A program made the position numbers and the translations under genes. From Caldalkalibacillus uzonensis (GTDB taxonomy: Bacteria > Bacillota > Bacilli > Caldalkalibacillales > Caldalkalibacillaceae), in NCBI RefSeq assembly GCF_030814135.1, contig NZ_JAUSUQ010000012.1:1-64000 (forward strand): DNA of 64,000 nucleotides, written 5' to 3'. This document shows positions 18,286 through 27,246 of this stretch, in pieces; the stretch's first letter is position 1, and every line of letters begins with the position of its first letter. A model generated the notes under the pieces. That model made no database searches. It saw only the letters and a program-made list of their open reading frames with translations, and was not told the origin of the DNA.

Positions 18286-19002
18286 ATGAAAGTCAGTGGG
18301 ATTATTGTGGCTGCCGGGAAGGGTAGGCGCATGGGCTTGGGCAAAAACAAGGCCTTTTTGGATTTAAACGGAAAACCGCTGTTGATACACACTTTGTCCC
18401 GTTGGCAACAGTTTAACTGCATCACAGAGCTCACCGTTGTTGTGGGGAAAGAGGATTTGAATTTAGTCCAAGAACTGGTTAAACAGCATGGTTTGAGTAA
18501 AGTGAGCCAGGTGGTGACTGGCGGGAAAGAGCGCCAGGAAAGCGTCTTTCTCGGTTTACAAGCCGCAGGTAAAAGCAAACCGGATATCGTTTTGATTCAT
18601 GATGGTGCCCGTCCATTTGTGACCGAGGAACATGTTGGGCAGTTGGTGGATGCTGTCCAGCAGCATGAGGCAGGCGTTTTGGCTGTTCCGGTCAAAGATA
18701 CAATCAAAGTGGCAACAAATGGGCTCATTGAGAAAACCTTGGAACGCTCCAGGTTGTGGGCGGCCCAAACACCGCAAGGGTTTAGATACGGGCTGATCAT
18801 GGAAGCCCACCAGCAAGCTAGACGAGAGAACAGGGAGGCAACGGACGATGCGGCTTTGGTGGAAGCAATGGGCCGCGCTGTCTATATTGTCCCGGGAAGC
18901 GAGTATAATATAAAATTGACAACACCCGAAGATATTGAGTTGGCCCGTTCCATACTGAAGAGGAGTGAAGAGCATGATGATGCGAATAGGACAGGGCTTT
19001 GA
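18286..19002 (+). CDS. ispD: IspD, 2-C-methyl-D-erythritol 4-phosphate cytidylyltransferase
   Basis: Third enzyme of the non-mevalonate isoprenoid pathway, adding CMP from CTP to MEP. The nucleotide-binding GKGRRMG follows the first strand, and HDGARPF is the substrate-binding motif. 238 residues, normal length. Two adjacent ATG codons exist (18283, 18286); the second has better spacing to AAGGAGA. The 3' end overlaps ispF by 29 nt. Confidence 0.96.
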   Translation: MKVSGIIVAAGKGRRMGLGKNKAFLDLNGKPLLIHTLSRWQQFNCITELTVVVGKEDLNLVQELVKQHGLSKVSQVVTGGKERQESVFLGLQAAGKSKPDIVLIHDGARPFVTEEHVGQLVDAVQQHEAGVLAVPVKDTIKVATNGLIEKTLERSRLWAAQTPQGFRYGLIMEAHQQARRENREATDDAALVEAMGRAVYIVPGSEYNIKLTTPEDIELARSILKRSEEHDDANRTGL

Positions 19003-19456
19003 CGTGCACCAGTTACAGGAGGGGCGTCCCCTCATCATTGGCGGTGTTAACATCCCTTACGACAAGGGATTGTTGGGCCATTCAGATGCCGATGTTTTAT
19101 TGCATGCCATTAGTGACGCCATCCTGGGTGCCATTGGAGAAGGAGACATTGGCCGGCATTTTCCAGACACGGACCCGGCTTACTTCAATGCTGATTCCTA
19201 TCAGCTGTTGTGTCAGGTGTGGCAGTTGGCCCAAGAAAAAGGATATTCCCTGGGTAATGTGGATGCCACCATCATCGCCCAGAAGCCGAAGCTGGCCCCG
19301 TATATTCCCCAGATGGTGAAACGTGTCGCCAAAGCTTGCCAGGGCAAGGAAACACAGGTTAATATTAAAGCAACAACGACGGAAAAGCTGGGTTTTTGCG
19401 GCCGGGAAGAGGGGATTGCTGCTCAGGCCGTTGTCCTCTTAATTGGTACGCCTTGA
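18974..19456 (+). CDS. ispF: IspF, 2-C-methyl-D-erythritol 2,4-cyclodiphosphate synthase
   Basis: Zinc enzyme of the MEP pathway that cyclises the IspE product. Asp10 and His12 in GFDVH and the histidine of LLGHSDAD are the metal ligands. 160 residues from the ATG at 18974, which has GAGGAG 8 nt upstream. It starts within ispD, so the pair is translationally coupled, as is common. Confidence 0.97.
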   Translation: MMMRIGQGFDVHQLQEGRPLIIGGVNIPYDKGLLGHSDADVLLHAISDAILGAIGEGDIGRHFPDTDPAYFNADSYQLLCQVWQLAQEKGYSLGNVDATIIAQKPKLAPYIPQMVKRVAKACQGKETQVNIKATTTEKLGFCGREEGIAAQAVVLLIGTP

Positions 19457-19505
19457 CGATGGGCCTGTTGGACATGCTATGATTATATGTTGGAAGGTGA
19501 AGCTG

Positions 19506-20975
19506 ATGAAACAAGTAAGAGTGCGCTATGCGCCAAGCCCAACCGGGCATTTACATATAGGCAATGCCAGAACGGCGCTGTTTAATTATTTATTTGCCCG
19601 CCATTACCAGGGCCAATTTGTCATTCGCATTGAAGATACGGACCAGAAGCGCAACGTGGAAGGTGGTGAAATCAACCAGCTGAACTATCTGAAATGGCTG
19701 GGGATTGACTGGGATGAAAGTATTGACAAGCCCGGTGCCTATGGTCCTTATCGGCAAAGCGAGCGCCTGGACATTTATCGGCAATATGCCCAAATGTTGA
19801 TGGATCAAGGTTTGGCTTATAAGTGCTATTGTACGGAAGAGGAACTGGAGAGAGAGCGTGAAAGGATGAGAGCGCAAGGCATCATGCCGCGCTATTCCGG
19901 TAAATGCCGAAATCTGACGGCGGAAGAACAGCAAGCCTTGGAAGCGGAAGGCCGAAAGCCCAGTATCCGTTTCCGGGTTCCGGAAAACAAAACGTATACC
20001 TTTAACGATATGGTCAAGGGACCGATTAGTTTTGAATCCAGTGATTTTGGTGACTTTGTCATCGTTAAGAAAGACGGCTGGCCCACCTATAACTTTGCCG
20101 TTGTCGTGGACGACCATCTGATGGAGATTACCCATGTGCTGCGTGGGGAAGACCATATTTCCAACACGCCACGGCAAATGATGATCTATGAAGCTTTGGG
20201 GTGGGAGATCCCCACGTTTGGTCACATGACCCTGATTGTCAACGAAAACCGTAAGAAGTTAAGCAAGCGGGATGAAACGATTATTCAGTTTATTGAGCAA
20301 TATCACGAGTTAGGTTATCTACCGGAAGCCCTGTTCAATTTTATTACGCTGTTGGGCTGGTCTCCAGCAGGGGAGGAAGAGATTTTTTCCCGTGAAGAAT
20401 TTATCCGCATGTTTGATGAAAAACGCCTGTCCAAAAGCCCGGCTGTGTTTGACGCCAATAAGCTGGCTTGGATGAACAACCATTATATTAAACAGCTTTC
20501 AGCCGATGAAGTGGTTGAGCTAGCGCTGCCTTATTTGCAGAAGCAAGGTTATTTGCCGCAGGAGTTGACACCGGAGCAACATAAATGGGCCACACAGCTC
20601 ATTCTCTTATATCAGGAGCAGATGCGTTACGGAGCCGAAATTACCAAGCTGGCCGCTCTGTTCTTTAAGGAAGAGATCACTTATGACTCCGAAGCGATGA
20701 CCATCTTAAGCGAGGAGCAAGTACCGGCTGTCTTGCAATCGTTTTTAGCGCAGGTGGAGCAAGTGGATCCGTTTGAGGCGGATAACATCAAGCAAGCGAT
20801 TAAGGCGGTTCAAAAAGAAACAGGAGCAAAGGGCAAGAAACTGTTTATGCCCATTCGGGTCGCCTGTACAGGTCAAGCCCATGGCCCGGATTTAACCCAG
20901 TCGTTAACCTTATTGGGCCGGGATAAAGTCCGCTCCCGTCTGCGGGAGGCTTTAAAACAGCTGCAAACCGTTTAA
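19506..20975 (+). CDS. gltX: Glutamyl-tRNA synthetase
   Basis: 489-residue class I aminoacyl-tRNA synthetase. [12 protein letters not shown] (9-20) includes the HIGH motif, and KLSKR near residue 250 is the KMSKS equivalent. Bacilli usually use a non-discriminating enzyme that also charges tRNA-Gln; whether that holds here cannot be read directly. The ATG at 19506 follows GGAAGGTGA; the longer in-frame start at 19443 would read into ispF and is not supported. The cysE promoter lies just past its stop codon. Confidence 0.97.
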   Translation: MKQVRVRYAPSPTGHLHIGNARTALFNYLFARHYQGQFVIRIEDTDQKRNVEGGEINQLNYLKWLGIDWDESIDKPGAYGPYRQSERLDIYRQYAQMLMDQGLAYKCYCTEEELERERERMRAQGIMPRYSGKCRNLTAEEQQALEAEGRKPSIRFRVPENKTYTFNDMVKGPISFESSDFGDFVIVKKDGWPTYNFAVVVDDHLMEITHVLRGEDHISNTPRQMMIYEALGWEIPTFGHMTLIVNENRKKLSKRDETIIQFIEQYHELGYLPEALFNFITLLGWSPAGEEEIFSREEFIRMFDEKRLSKSPAVFDANKLAWMNNHYIKQLSADEVVELALPYLQKQGYLPQELTPEQHKWATQLILLYQEQMRYGAEITKLAALFFKEEITYDSEAMTILSEEQVPAVLQSFLAQVEQVDPFEADNIKQAIKAVQKETGAKGKKLFMPIRVACTGQAHGPDLTQSLTLLGRDKVRSRLREALKQLQTV

Positions 20976-20981
20976 TATTCG

Positions 20982-20990
20982 TGTTATAAT
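20982..20990 (+). promoter_or_regulatory. Extended -10 promoter of the cysE leader
   Basis: TGTTATAAT is a perfect extended -10 (TGnTATAAT), lying 7 nt after the gltX stop. The -35 region is weak. Start is expected near 20997. Confidence 0.75.
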
Positions 20991-20996
20991 CACCAT

Positions 20997-21375
20997 AAAA
21001 CTTTGACACTTTGACGCATAAACTAATAGCATCCATACCAGGACAGCGGCTCAGGCTAGCATATGGCAACGCGATGAGAAGGAAGAGTACCATAAAGGAC
21101 CGTGTCCCAGAGAGAGCTACCCATGGCGGATCAGGACGCTATGCGGCTGGAAGTAGCTCACACCGCTTTATGGGAATGCCCCTTCGAGTGCAAAGTTGAA
21201 GGTGAACCAGTAAACTTTGCCGGGAGACCCCCGTTATCACAATGAAGAGAAACATTCTCTCTGCCTAACAGCAGTACCCGTTGTGCTGCCTGTCTAGAAT
21301 CGAGGCCAAAGGGAATGTTTAAACAGAGTGGAACCGCGGGTTAAACCGTCTCTGTCAGGCAGAGGCGGTTTTTTG
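20997..21375 (+). promoter_or_regulatory. T-box riboswitch, probably tRNA-Cys specific
   Basis: A leader of about 380 nt carries the canonical T-box AGAGTGGAACCGCGG (21325-21339) just before a terminator. Upstream are GAAGAGTA (K-turn type) and AGAGAGCT elements of Stem I. Uncharged tRNA would pair with the T-box and favour the antiterminator. A cysteine specifier is inferred from the downstream genes. Two TGC triplets are candidates (21177-21179 and 21189-21191), and I cannot choose between them without folding. Confidence 0.93.
21344..21375 (+). terminator. T-box terminator hairpin
   Basis: AACCGTCTCTG (21344-21354) pairs with CAGAGGCGGTT (21360-21370) around TCAGG and runs into six T bases. 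It is the off-state structure of the cysE T-box. Confidence 0.92.
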
Positions 21376-21422
21376 ATTTTGCGCCTTTCATAACTACTCG
21401 GAATCGTAAGGAGGGGATTGCC

Positions 21423-22094
21423 ATGTCTTTCTGGAAAACGATCAAGGAAGATATTCAAGCTGTGTTTGACCGGGATCCGGCAGCCAGAAGCACGTTTGAA
21501 GTGGTCATGACTTATTCCGGCTTGCATGCCATCTGGTTTCACAGGCTGGCCCATGCCTTATATAAGCGTAAATTTTTCTTTTTGGCCCGGTTTATTTCCC
21601 AATTGAGCCGCTTTCTTACTGGAATCGAAATTCATCCCGGAGCCAAAATCGGCAAAGGTTTGTTTATTGACCACGGCATGGGAGTTGTCATTGGGGAAAC
21701 ATGTGAAATCGGGGATTATGTCACCATTTATCAAGGTGTTACGCTGGGGGGGACAGGGAAAGAAAAAGGAAAGCGTCACCCCACCATTGAAGACCATGTG
21801 CTGATCTCCTCCGGAGCCAAAGTGCTGGGGTCCATTACTATTGGCCACCATTCCAAAGTGGGGGCCGGGTCTGTGGTGCTGAAAGATGTGCCGCCTAACT
21901 CCACGGTGGTTGGCATACCGGGACGGGTGGTGGTTCAGGACGGGGAACGCATTCCCCATGATTTGGATCATGTCAACTTGCCTGACCCTGTCGCAGATAT
22001 GCTGCGTCATATGGAACAGGAAATAAATAAACTGAAAAAAGAAGTGGAAGAATTAAAGAAAGGAACGGGTGTCCATGTCCATCAAGATTTATAA
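21423..22094 (+). CDS. cysE: Serine O-acetyltransferase
   Basis: Makes O-acetylserine, the carbon skeleton for cysteine. 223 residues: helical N-terminal domain, left-handed beta-helix of hexapeptide repeats (about 70-185, with [17 protein letters not shown]) and a charged C-terminal coil. AAGGAGGGG lies at good spacing before the ATG. Under T-box control and overlapping cysS by 20 nt, so cysteine supply and tRNA-Cys charging are co-regulated. Confidence 0.97.
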   Translation: MSFWKTIKEDIQAVFDRDPAARSTFEVVMTYSGLHAIWFHRLAHALYKRKFFFLARFISQLSRFLTGIEIHPGAKIGKGLFIDHGMGVVIGETCEIGDYVTIYQGVTLGGTGKEKGKRHPTIEDHVLISSGAKVLGSITIGHHSKVGAGSVVLKDVPPNSTVVGIPGRVVVQDGERIPHDLDHVNLPDPVADMLRHMEQEINKLKKEVEELKKGTGVHVHQDL

Positions 22095-23466
22095 TACCTT
22101 GCAGCGTGCCAAAGAACCCTTTGTGCCTCTAGAAGAGGGCAAAGTGAAAATGTACGTGTGCGGTCCGACAGTGTACAATCACATCCACATTGGCAACGCC
22201 CGTCCGGCCATCTTTTTCGATACCGTGCGCCGCTATTTTGAATACAAGGGCTATAAGGTGACCTATATCCAAAACTTTACTGATGTGGATGATAAAATTA
22301 TTAAGGCTGCCCAGGAAGAAGACACATCGGCCCAAGAGATCGCAGAGACCTATATCAAAGCCTATGTGGATGTGGCCGAAAAACTGAATATTAAGCCGGC
22401 CACAGCCCATCCTAAGGTCACAGAAAATATGGAGGAGATTATCGCTTTTATTCAAGAGCTGATCAATAAAGGGCTGGCCTATGAGGCTGACGGTGACGTC
22501 TACTACCGCACCCACAAGTTTAAGGAGTACGGCAAGCTGTCTCATCAAAATACGGATGAATTACTGGCCGGCGCCCGTGTGGATGTGAACGAGAAGAAGG
22601 AGTCTCCCCTCGATTTTGCTTTATGGAAAAAAGCCAAACCTGGTGAAGTGTACTGGGAAAGTCCCTGGGGCAAAGGAAGGCCCGGCTGGCATATTGAATG
22701 TTCAGCCATGATAAAAAGGTATCTGGGAGACACCATTGATATCCATGGCGGAGGAGCGGACTTGACATTCCCCCACCATGAAAATGAAATTGCCCAGACG
22801 GAAGGATTGACCCGCAAACCTTTAGCCCGGTACTGGATGCACAATGCCATGCTGACCATCAATCACCAAAAAATGTCTAAATCACTTGGCAATTTTATTA
22901 GGGTTAATGAGCTCCTCGAGCGGCATGATCCACAAGTGTTCCGCTTCTTTATGCTGAGCGGGCATTACCGCAGTCCGATTAACTATAGCGAGGAACTGTT
23001 GGCCCAGGCTGAGAATGGCATGGAACGGTTGAAAACCACCGTGGCCAATCTGGATCATGCCCTTGGTCAAGATGTTTCCGTTAACGCCAAAAAGACAAAG
23101 ACTGTGACCAAATGGAAAGCCAAGTTTGAGGAGGCCATGGATGACGATTTTAACACGGCTAATGCTATCAGCGTGCTGTTTGAACTGTCCAGAGAAGCGA
23201 ACACTTATCTGAATCAGGGAGAGGCAAATCCCGCCCAGTTAAAAGCTTTCCGGGACACATTGGTGGAACTGGCTGATGTGCTGGGCCTTAAGTTAGAAGA
23301 AGAAACCGGCCTGTTGGATGAAGAGATTGAACGGTTGATTGAGGAACGCTCTCGGGCCCGCCAAGCCAGGGATTTTGCGACAGCGGACCGTATCCGTGAC
23401 CAATTGGCGGCCCAAGGCATTATTCTGGAAGACACCCCTCAAGGTGTGCGCTGGCGCAGAAAGTGA
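22075..23466 (+). CDS. cysS: Cysteinyl-tRNA synthetase
   Basis: 463-residue class I synthetase. HIHIGNARP is the HIGH region and KMSKS occurs in [10 protein letters not shown]. The cysteine in YVCGPTVYN and that in WHIECSAMI belong to the zinc site that recognises cysteine. The ATG at 22075 gives the usual MSIKIYNTL start; GTG at 22069 would add two residues. It starts inside cysE. Confidence 0.97.
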   Translation: MSIKIYNTLQRAKEPFVPLEEGKVKMYVCGPTVYNHIHIGNARPAIFFDTVRRYFEYKGYKVTYIQNFTDVDDKIIKAAQEEDTSAQEIAETYIKAYVDVAEKLNIKPATAHPKVTENMEEIIAFIQELINKGLAYEADGDVYYRTHKFKEYGKLSHQNTDELLAGARVDVNEKKESPLDFALWKKAKPGEVYWESPWGKGRPGWHIECSAMIKRYLGDTIDIHGGGADLTFPHHENEIAQTEGLTRKPLARYWMHNAMLTINHQKMSKSLGNFIRVNELLERHDPQVFRFFMLSGHYRSPINYSEELLAQAENGMERLKTTVANLDHALGQDVSVNAKKTKTVTKWKAKFEEAMDDDFNTANAISVLFELSREANTYLNQGEANPAQLKAFRDTLVELADVLGLKLEEETGLLDEEIERLIEERSRARQARDFATADRIRDQLAAQGIILEDTPQGVRWRRK

Positions 23467-23472
23467 TGATCA

Positions 23473-23898
23473 ATGTTAAAGACGACGTTCAATTTACCCC
23501 AATCACCACACTTGTATAACGGATTAACATTGGCTTATGTGGGCGATGCCGTCTATGAGGTCTACGTCCGTATGCATCTGCTCGAGTTGGGCAAAACCCA
23601 GTCTCACCGCCTGCATCAGGCCGCAACCCGCTATGTGTCGGCCAAAGCACAAGCCAAAGTCATGAGCAGCTGGTTAGAACAAAACGTGCTGACGGAGGAA
23701 GAATTGGAGATTGTGAAGCGGGGGCGGAATGCTAAGGTGCGCACCGTCCCCAAACATACCAACCTGGCCACATATCGCTTGGGTACAGCTTTTGAAAGCT
23801 TGGTGGGTTACTTATACTTGGACAATCGTCTGGAGCGACTGGAGGCATTGATTAAAGAAGCCTATGCCATCATAGAAGGGGATGGGAACGAAGCGTGA
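23473..23898 (+). CDS. mrnC: Mini-ribonuclease 3
   Basis: 141-residue RNase III catalytic domain without the double-stranded-RNA-binding domain, used to mature 23S rRNA ends in Bacilli. LAYVGDAVYEVYVR is the catalytic signature with the conserved Asp. It starts 6 nt after cysS with a weak ribosome-binding site, suggesting coupling. The stop overlaps the rlmB GTG start. Confidence 0.95.
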   Translation: MLKTTFNLPQSPHLYNGLTLAYVGDAVYEVYVRMHLLELGKTQSHRLHQAATRYVSAKAQAKVMSSWLEQNVLTEEELEIVKRGRNAKVRTVPKHTNLATYRLGTAFESLVGYLYLDNRLERLEALIKEAYAIIEGDGNEA

Positions 23899-24638
23899 CG
23901 CAGGAATGGATTGCAGGAAAAAATCCGGTGCTGGAAGCCTTGCGTGCCCGGCATCCGCTCAACAAAATATGGATTGCTCAAGAAACAAAGAGTGCTTGGA
24001 TTAAAGACTTGATCCGCCTTGCTAAGGAACAAGGCATCGTTATTCAACATGTGCCCAAGAAAAAGATTGATCAAGTGACGGGAGAGATGGCCCACCAAGG
24101 TGTCTTGGCCTTTGTGGCTGCTTACCAATACGCTGATCTGGATACACTGTTCCGCCGGGCCGAAGAGAGAGGGGAACCCCCTTTCTTGCTCATCTTGGAT
24201 GGGATAGAGGATCCCCATAACCTGGGTTCCATTTTGCGGACGGCAGATGCCGTGGGGATACACGGAGTGATCATACCCAAGCGGCGGGCGGCAGGCCTGA
24301 CAGCTACTGTGGCCAAAACATCAGCTGGGGCGATTCACTATGTGCCTGTTGCCAGGGTGACCAATTTGGCGCAAACCGTTGAAGCACTAAAAGCGAGGCA
24401 GATGTGGGTATGTGGGACGGATGCTGATGCTAAACAGGACTTCCGCCAGGCTGATTTTACCATACCAACGGCCGTGGTCATTGGCAATGAAGGCAAAGGG
24501 ATCAGCCGCCTGCTGCGTGAAAAGTGCGATTATCATGTGAAGATTCCGCTCGCTGGCCAGGTCAGTTCACTCAATGCCTCTGTGGCCGCTTCACTGTTAA
24601 TGTATGAAGTTTACCGCCAGCGCCACCCTGTTTCATAG
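23895..24638 (+). CDS. rlmB: RlmB-type 23S rRNA 2'-O-methyltransferase
   Basis: 247-residue SPOUT methyltransferase with an N-terminal RNA-binding domain. The knot motifs are clear: EDPHNLGSILRTADA, VVIGNEGKGIS, and LNASVAASLLMYE at the end. Family enzymes methylate a guanosine in the 23S peptidyl-transferase region; the exact target in Bacilli is inferred. GTG start overlaps mrnC by GTGA. Confidence 0.93.
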   Translation: MTQEWIAGKNPVLEALRARHPLNKIWIAQETKSAWIKDLIRLAKEQGIVIQHVPKKKIDQVTGEMAHQGVLAFVAAYQYADLDTLFRRAEERGEPPFLLILDGIEDPHNLGSILRTADAVGIHGVIIPKRRAAGLTATVAKTSAGAIHYVPVARVTNLAQTVEALKARQMWVCGTDADAKQDFRQADFTIPTAVVIGNEGKGISRLLREKCDYHVKIPLAGQVSSLNASVAASLLMYEVYRQRHPVS

Positions 24639-24650
24639 GGGAGGATGGCC

Positions 24651-25160
24651 GTGGAGGAAATATTGATTGTTGACGGCTATAACATTATTGGCGCAGCGGA
24701 AGAGGGGTTGCCCTTTGCTCGGGACCGTTTGGAAGATGCCAGGGATTGGCTGATTGATAAACTTGCTGATTATCAGGGGTATACAGGAACAAAGGTCTAC
24801 GTTGTTTTCGATGCCCATTTGGTTCCTGGTGTCGGCAAGGTGTACAAGGAACGCAAAATTGAAGTGATTTATACGAGAGAAAAAGAAACGGCCGACGAAT
24901 GTATTGAAAAGCTGGTTCGTCGCTTAAAACGTGTCCAGCGTCAAATTTATGTGGCCACTTCCGACTACACCGAACAGCGGGTCATCTTTGCTGAAGGGGC
25001 CTTGCGCAAATCAGCCCGGGAACTGTTGATGGAACTTAATAATGTAGAGGTCAAAATCCGGCAAGACGTCCAAGAAAAATATCAACAAAAACCCAAATCT
25101 AAATTTCCGCTTACGAAGGAGATGGCTGAAATTTTCGAAAAGTGGAGAAGAGAAAGCTAG
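24651..25160 (+). CDS. yacP: NYN-domain ribonuclease YacP (Rae1-like)
   Basis: About 169 residues with an NYN/PIN-like fold: LIVDGYNIIGA at the start, VVFDAH, and TSDYTEQ with acidic metal ligands. The B. subtilis homologue Rae1 cleaves mRNA in the ribosomal A site. Start is uncertain. The GTG at 24651 has GGGGAGG 6 nt upstream, while the ATG at 24645 directly abuts that site. Last gene of the cysE cluster, 12 nt after rlmB. Confidence 0.9.
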   Translation: MEEILIVDGYNIIGAAEEGLPFARDRLEDARDWLIDKLADYQGYTGTKVYVVFDAHLVPGVGKVYKERKIEVIYTREKETADECIEKLVRRLKRVQRQIYVATSDYTEQRVIFAEGALRKSARELLMELNNVEVKIRQDVQEKYQQKPKSKFPLTKEMAEIFEKWRRES

Positions 25161-25167
25161 CCTTGTG

Positions 25168-25196
25168 TTGACGCGGTTTACGGGCTCCGGTATAAT
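25168..25196 (+). promoter_or_regulatory. Sigma-A promoter of sigH
   Basis: TTGACG (25168-25173) and TATAAT (25191-25196) with a 17-nt spacer. B. subtilis sigH is repressed by AbrB; no AbrB site can be read here by eye. Confidence 0.9.
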
Positions 25197-25235
25197 ATAA
25201 CATACACATCAAAAGAGGGGCTCGGAGGGATCACG

Positions 25236-25892
25236 TTGCGCGCACAGTGCCAGGAAAAAGACAGCCAAGTTCTTGACTTGGAACAGCTACCTGACGAAGA
25301 AGTGGTTGAACTGATTAAGCAAGGCGATCTAAAGGCGCTTGAGTACCTGATTAACAAATACAAAAGTTTTGTTCGAGCCAAAGCCCGTTCCTACTTTCTG
25401 ATCGGCGCTGATCGTGAAGATATCATCCAAGAAGGTATGATCGGTCTGTACAAGTCCATTCGTGACTATAAGGAGGACAAGCTGACCTCGTTTAAAGCGT
25501 TTGCGGAACTGTGCATTACCCGGCAAATGATTACGGCCATAAAAACCGCCACCCGTCAGAAACATATCCCTCTTAATTCCTATGTTTCCTTGGACAAGCC
25601 CATCTATGACGAAGAGTCAGACCGCACCTTGCTAGATATCCTCTGTGGCACAAAGGTAACGGATCCGGAAGAATTGATCATCAACCAGGAAGAATTTGAT
25701 GACATTGAAGTGAAGATGAGTGAAATTTTAAGTGATTTGGAGCGCCGGGTGTTAATGCTCTATTTGGATGGCCGGTCCTATCAGGAGATTGCCGTCGACC
25801 TGAATCGTCACGTCAAATCGATTGATAATGCCTTGCAGCGGGTGAAACGTAAACTGGAGCGCTATTTGCAAGTGCGGGAAGAAAACGCATAA
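25236..25892 (+). CDS. sigH: RNA polymerase sigma-H factor
   Basis: 218 residues with region 2 (FVRAKARSYFLIGADREDIIQEGMIGLY is split across the conserved core; see AKARSYFLIGADRED) and region 4 helix-turn-helix (YQEIAVDLNRHVKSIDNALQ). Sigma-H drives early sporulation and competence genes. The TTG start at 25236 is preceded by CGGAGGG at good spacing and has no better in-frame alternative. Followed by a terminator. Confidence 0.97.
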   Translation: MRAQCQEKDSQVLDLEQLPDEEVVELIKQGDLKALEYLINKYKSFVRAKARSYFLIGADREDIIQEGMIGLYKSIRDYKEDKLTSFKAFAELCITRQMITAIKTATRQKHIPLNSYVSLDKPIYDEESDRTLLDILCGTKVTDPEELIINQEEFDDIEVKMSEILSDLERRVLMLYLDGRSYQEIAVDLNRHVKSIDNALQRVKRKLERYLQVREENA

Positions 25893-25897
25893 GCCAC

Positions 25898-25937
25898 AAC
25901 ACCAGGCAGGAAATGCTCATGTTTGGTGTTTTTTTTA
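25898..25937 (+). terminator. Terminator after sigH
   Basis: AACACCA (25898-25904) pairs with TGGTGTT (25924-25930), with additional pairing inside, then eight T bases. Confidence 0.85.
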
Positions 25938-25950
25938 TGTTACTTTGTTA

Positions 25951-25959
25951 TGCTATGAT
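25951..25959 (+). promoter_or_regulatory. Possible extended -10 promoter of the methyltransferase gene
   Basis: TGCTATGAT fits an extended -10 element between the sigH terminator and the methyltransferase start. No good -35 is seen. Confidence 0.45.
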
Positions 25960-25992
25960 AGTTTAAAAATTTAAGTAAAAGCGGTGGACAGA

Positions 25993-26637
25993 ATGGGGTT
26001 AAACTATACGGGAGAACGTGTCATTCCGGAGTTGATGAATCCGATGAACAGCCTGCTTTTGGAACATTTGGCCCGGTATTCGTTTGCCATTCCTTACCTG
26101 CGGGGGCGTGTACTGGATATTGCCTGCGGGTCAGGGTATGGTGCTTTTATGATGGCCAAGGTTAGGCGCAAATCGATTAAGGAGCTGGTGGCAGTTGATT
26201 ATGACCACCAAACAATCGAGTATGCGCTCAAGCAGTACCATCACCCCTTGATCAACTACCGGCAGGAGGATGCGCTCGATCCTGCTTTGCCGGACAAACT
26301 GGGGCTGTTTGACACCATTATCAGCTTTGAAACCCTTGAGCATCTCCCTGATGACCGCCAATTTATGCACCAACTCTACCACATGCTGAAACCGGGAGGG
26401 ACGCTTGTTCTATCCACCCCGTTTGGGCAAGGAAGGGGTAAACCGTGCCGCACTCCGTTCCATGTCCATCAACTCACTCAAGGCGAGTTTATTGAACTTT
26501 TTACGCCGTTTGCCGACGTTCAATATTATCTGCAAACAGGTGTGGCCATAGAGCGAGCGGAGGAGGAGAGCGGACGGCTCCTGACTTGCCGTCCTGGCGT
26601 CAGGTATGCCATCGGTATCGCTGTTGCCGTTAAATAA
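25993..26637 (+). CDS. Class I SAM-dependent methyltransferase, substrate unknown
   Basis: 214 residues. Motif I VLDIACGSGYG and the acidic AVDYD end of the second strand bind SAM; SFETLEHLPD and PGGTLVLSTP complete a methyltransferase 11-type fold. The N-terminal YTGERVIPE box is typical of a family found beside varied genes. GGTGG precedes the ATG; an in-frame GTG at 25984 is an alternative. It is monocistronic between sigH and rpmG, an insertion relative to B. subtilis. A small-molecule or polysaccharide substrate is possible, but nothing here decides it. Confidence 0.85.
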   Translation: MGLNYTGERVIPELMNPMNSLLLEHLARYSFAIPYLRGRVLDIACGSGYGAFMMAKVRRKSIKELVAVDYDHQTIEYALKQYHHPLINYRQEDALDPALPDKLGLFDTIISFETLEHLPDDRQFMHQLYHMLKPGGTLVLSTPFGQGRGKPCRTPFHVHQLTQGEFIELFTPFADVQYYLQTGVAIERAEEESGRLLTCRPGVRYAIGIAVAVK

Positions 26638-26647
26638 GCCACCTCCA

Positions 26648-26670
26648 ATGTCAAGGGGTTAAATTGACAT
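26648..26670. promoter_or_regulatory. Inverted repeat over the rpmG -35 box
   Basis: ATGTCAA (26648-26654) and TTGACAT (26664-26670) are exact reverse complements with a 9-nt spacer; the right half contains the TTGACA of the rpmG promoter. This is operator-like, but the spacing also allows a weak hairpin. Confidence 0.4.
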
Positions 26671-26693
26671 GTTTGGCCAAACTGTGCTAAAGT
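26664..26693 (+). promoter_or_regulatory. Promoter of rpmG-secE-nusG
   Basis: TTGACA (26664-26669), 18-nt spacer, TAAAGT (26688-26693) preceded by TGC, so both a perfect -35 and an extended -10. Confidence 0.75.
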
Positions 26694-26795
26694 ATGTGGG
26701 TAGGCATGTCTTTGCATGCGTTTTTTGTTTGCCCGGAAATCAATGAACGCTCTCAGTGATATAGATGAAGTCTTAATGAGAGGAGGCAGTGCCTG

Positions 26796-26945
26796 ATGCG
26801 TGTTACAGTGACACTGGCATGCACCGTATGTCATCAACGTAACTACACGACCGAAAAAAATAAACGCCACAATACGGAGCGCATTGAGATGAAAAAGTAT
26901 TGCAAGTTTTGCAATGAGCACACCTTGCATCGTGAAACCAAGTAA
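26796..26945 (+). CDS. rpmG: 50S ribosomal protein L33 (zinc-binding form)
   Basis: 49 residues, too short for ordinary ORF cut-offs. Two CxxC pairs (ACTVCHQ and YCKFCNE) show the zinc-binding C+ paralogue. GGAGG lies 9 nt before the ATG. First gene of an operon with secE and nusG. The roughly 100-nt leader holds a short GCATG/CATGC hairpin followed by GTTTTTTG near 26705-26725, possibly an attenuator. Confidence 0.95.
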   Translation: MRVTVTLACTVCHQRNYTTEKNKRHNTERIEMKKYCKFCNEHTLHRETK

Positions 26946-26994
26946 CCTGTTTAGTTAGGTTATGAGTGATGATTGAGGAATTGGGGGTGGCAGT

Positions 26995-27210
26995 ATGGGT
27001 TTTCTGGCCAGAATTGGCAGAGGCTTTAAAAAAACAGGGACTTTTTTCCGCGATTGTTGGTTAGAATTGAAAAAGGTACGCTGGCCTAACCGGAAGGAAA
27101 TGGTTAACTATACCCTTGTTGTGATAGTGACCGTTGCCTTTGTCACGGTGTACTTTGCGATTATTGATCTGGGGCTGTCTCGCCTGCTGCAGCTATTCTT
27201 TGGAAATTAA
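26995..27210 (+). CDS. secE: SecE preprotein translocase subunit
   Basis: 71 residues: an amphipathic cytosolic helix (FFRDCWLELKKVRWPNRKEM), then one membrane span (about 38-62). It clamps SecY in the SecYEG channel. Located before nusG as in nearly all bacteria. Confidence 0.96.
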   Translation: MGFLARIGRGFKKTGTFFRDCWLELKKVRWPNRKEMVNYTLVVIVTVAFVTVYFAIIDLGLSRLLQLFFGN

Positions 27211-27246
27211 TCCAAAGGGAGGATTGGACAAAGCGTCCGACTCATG

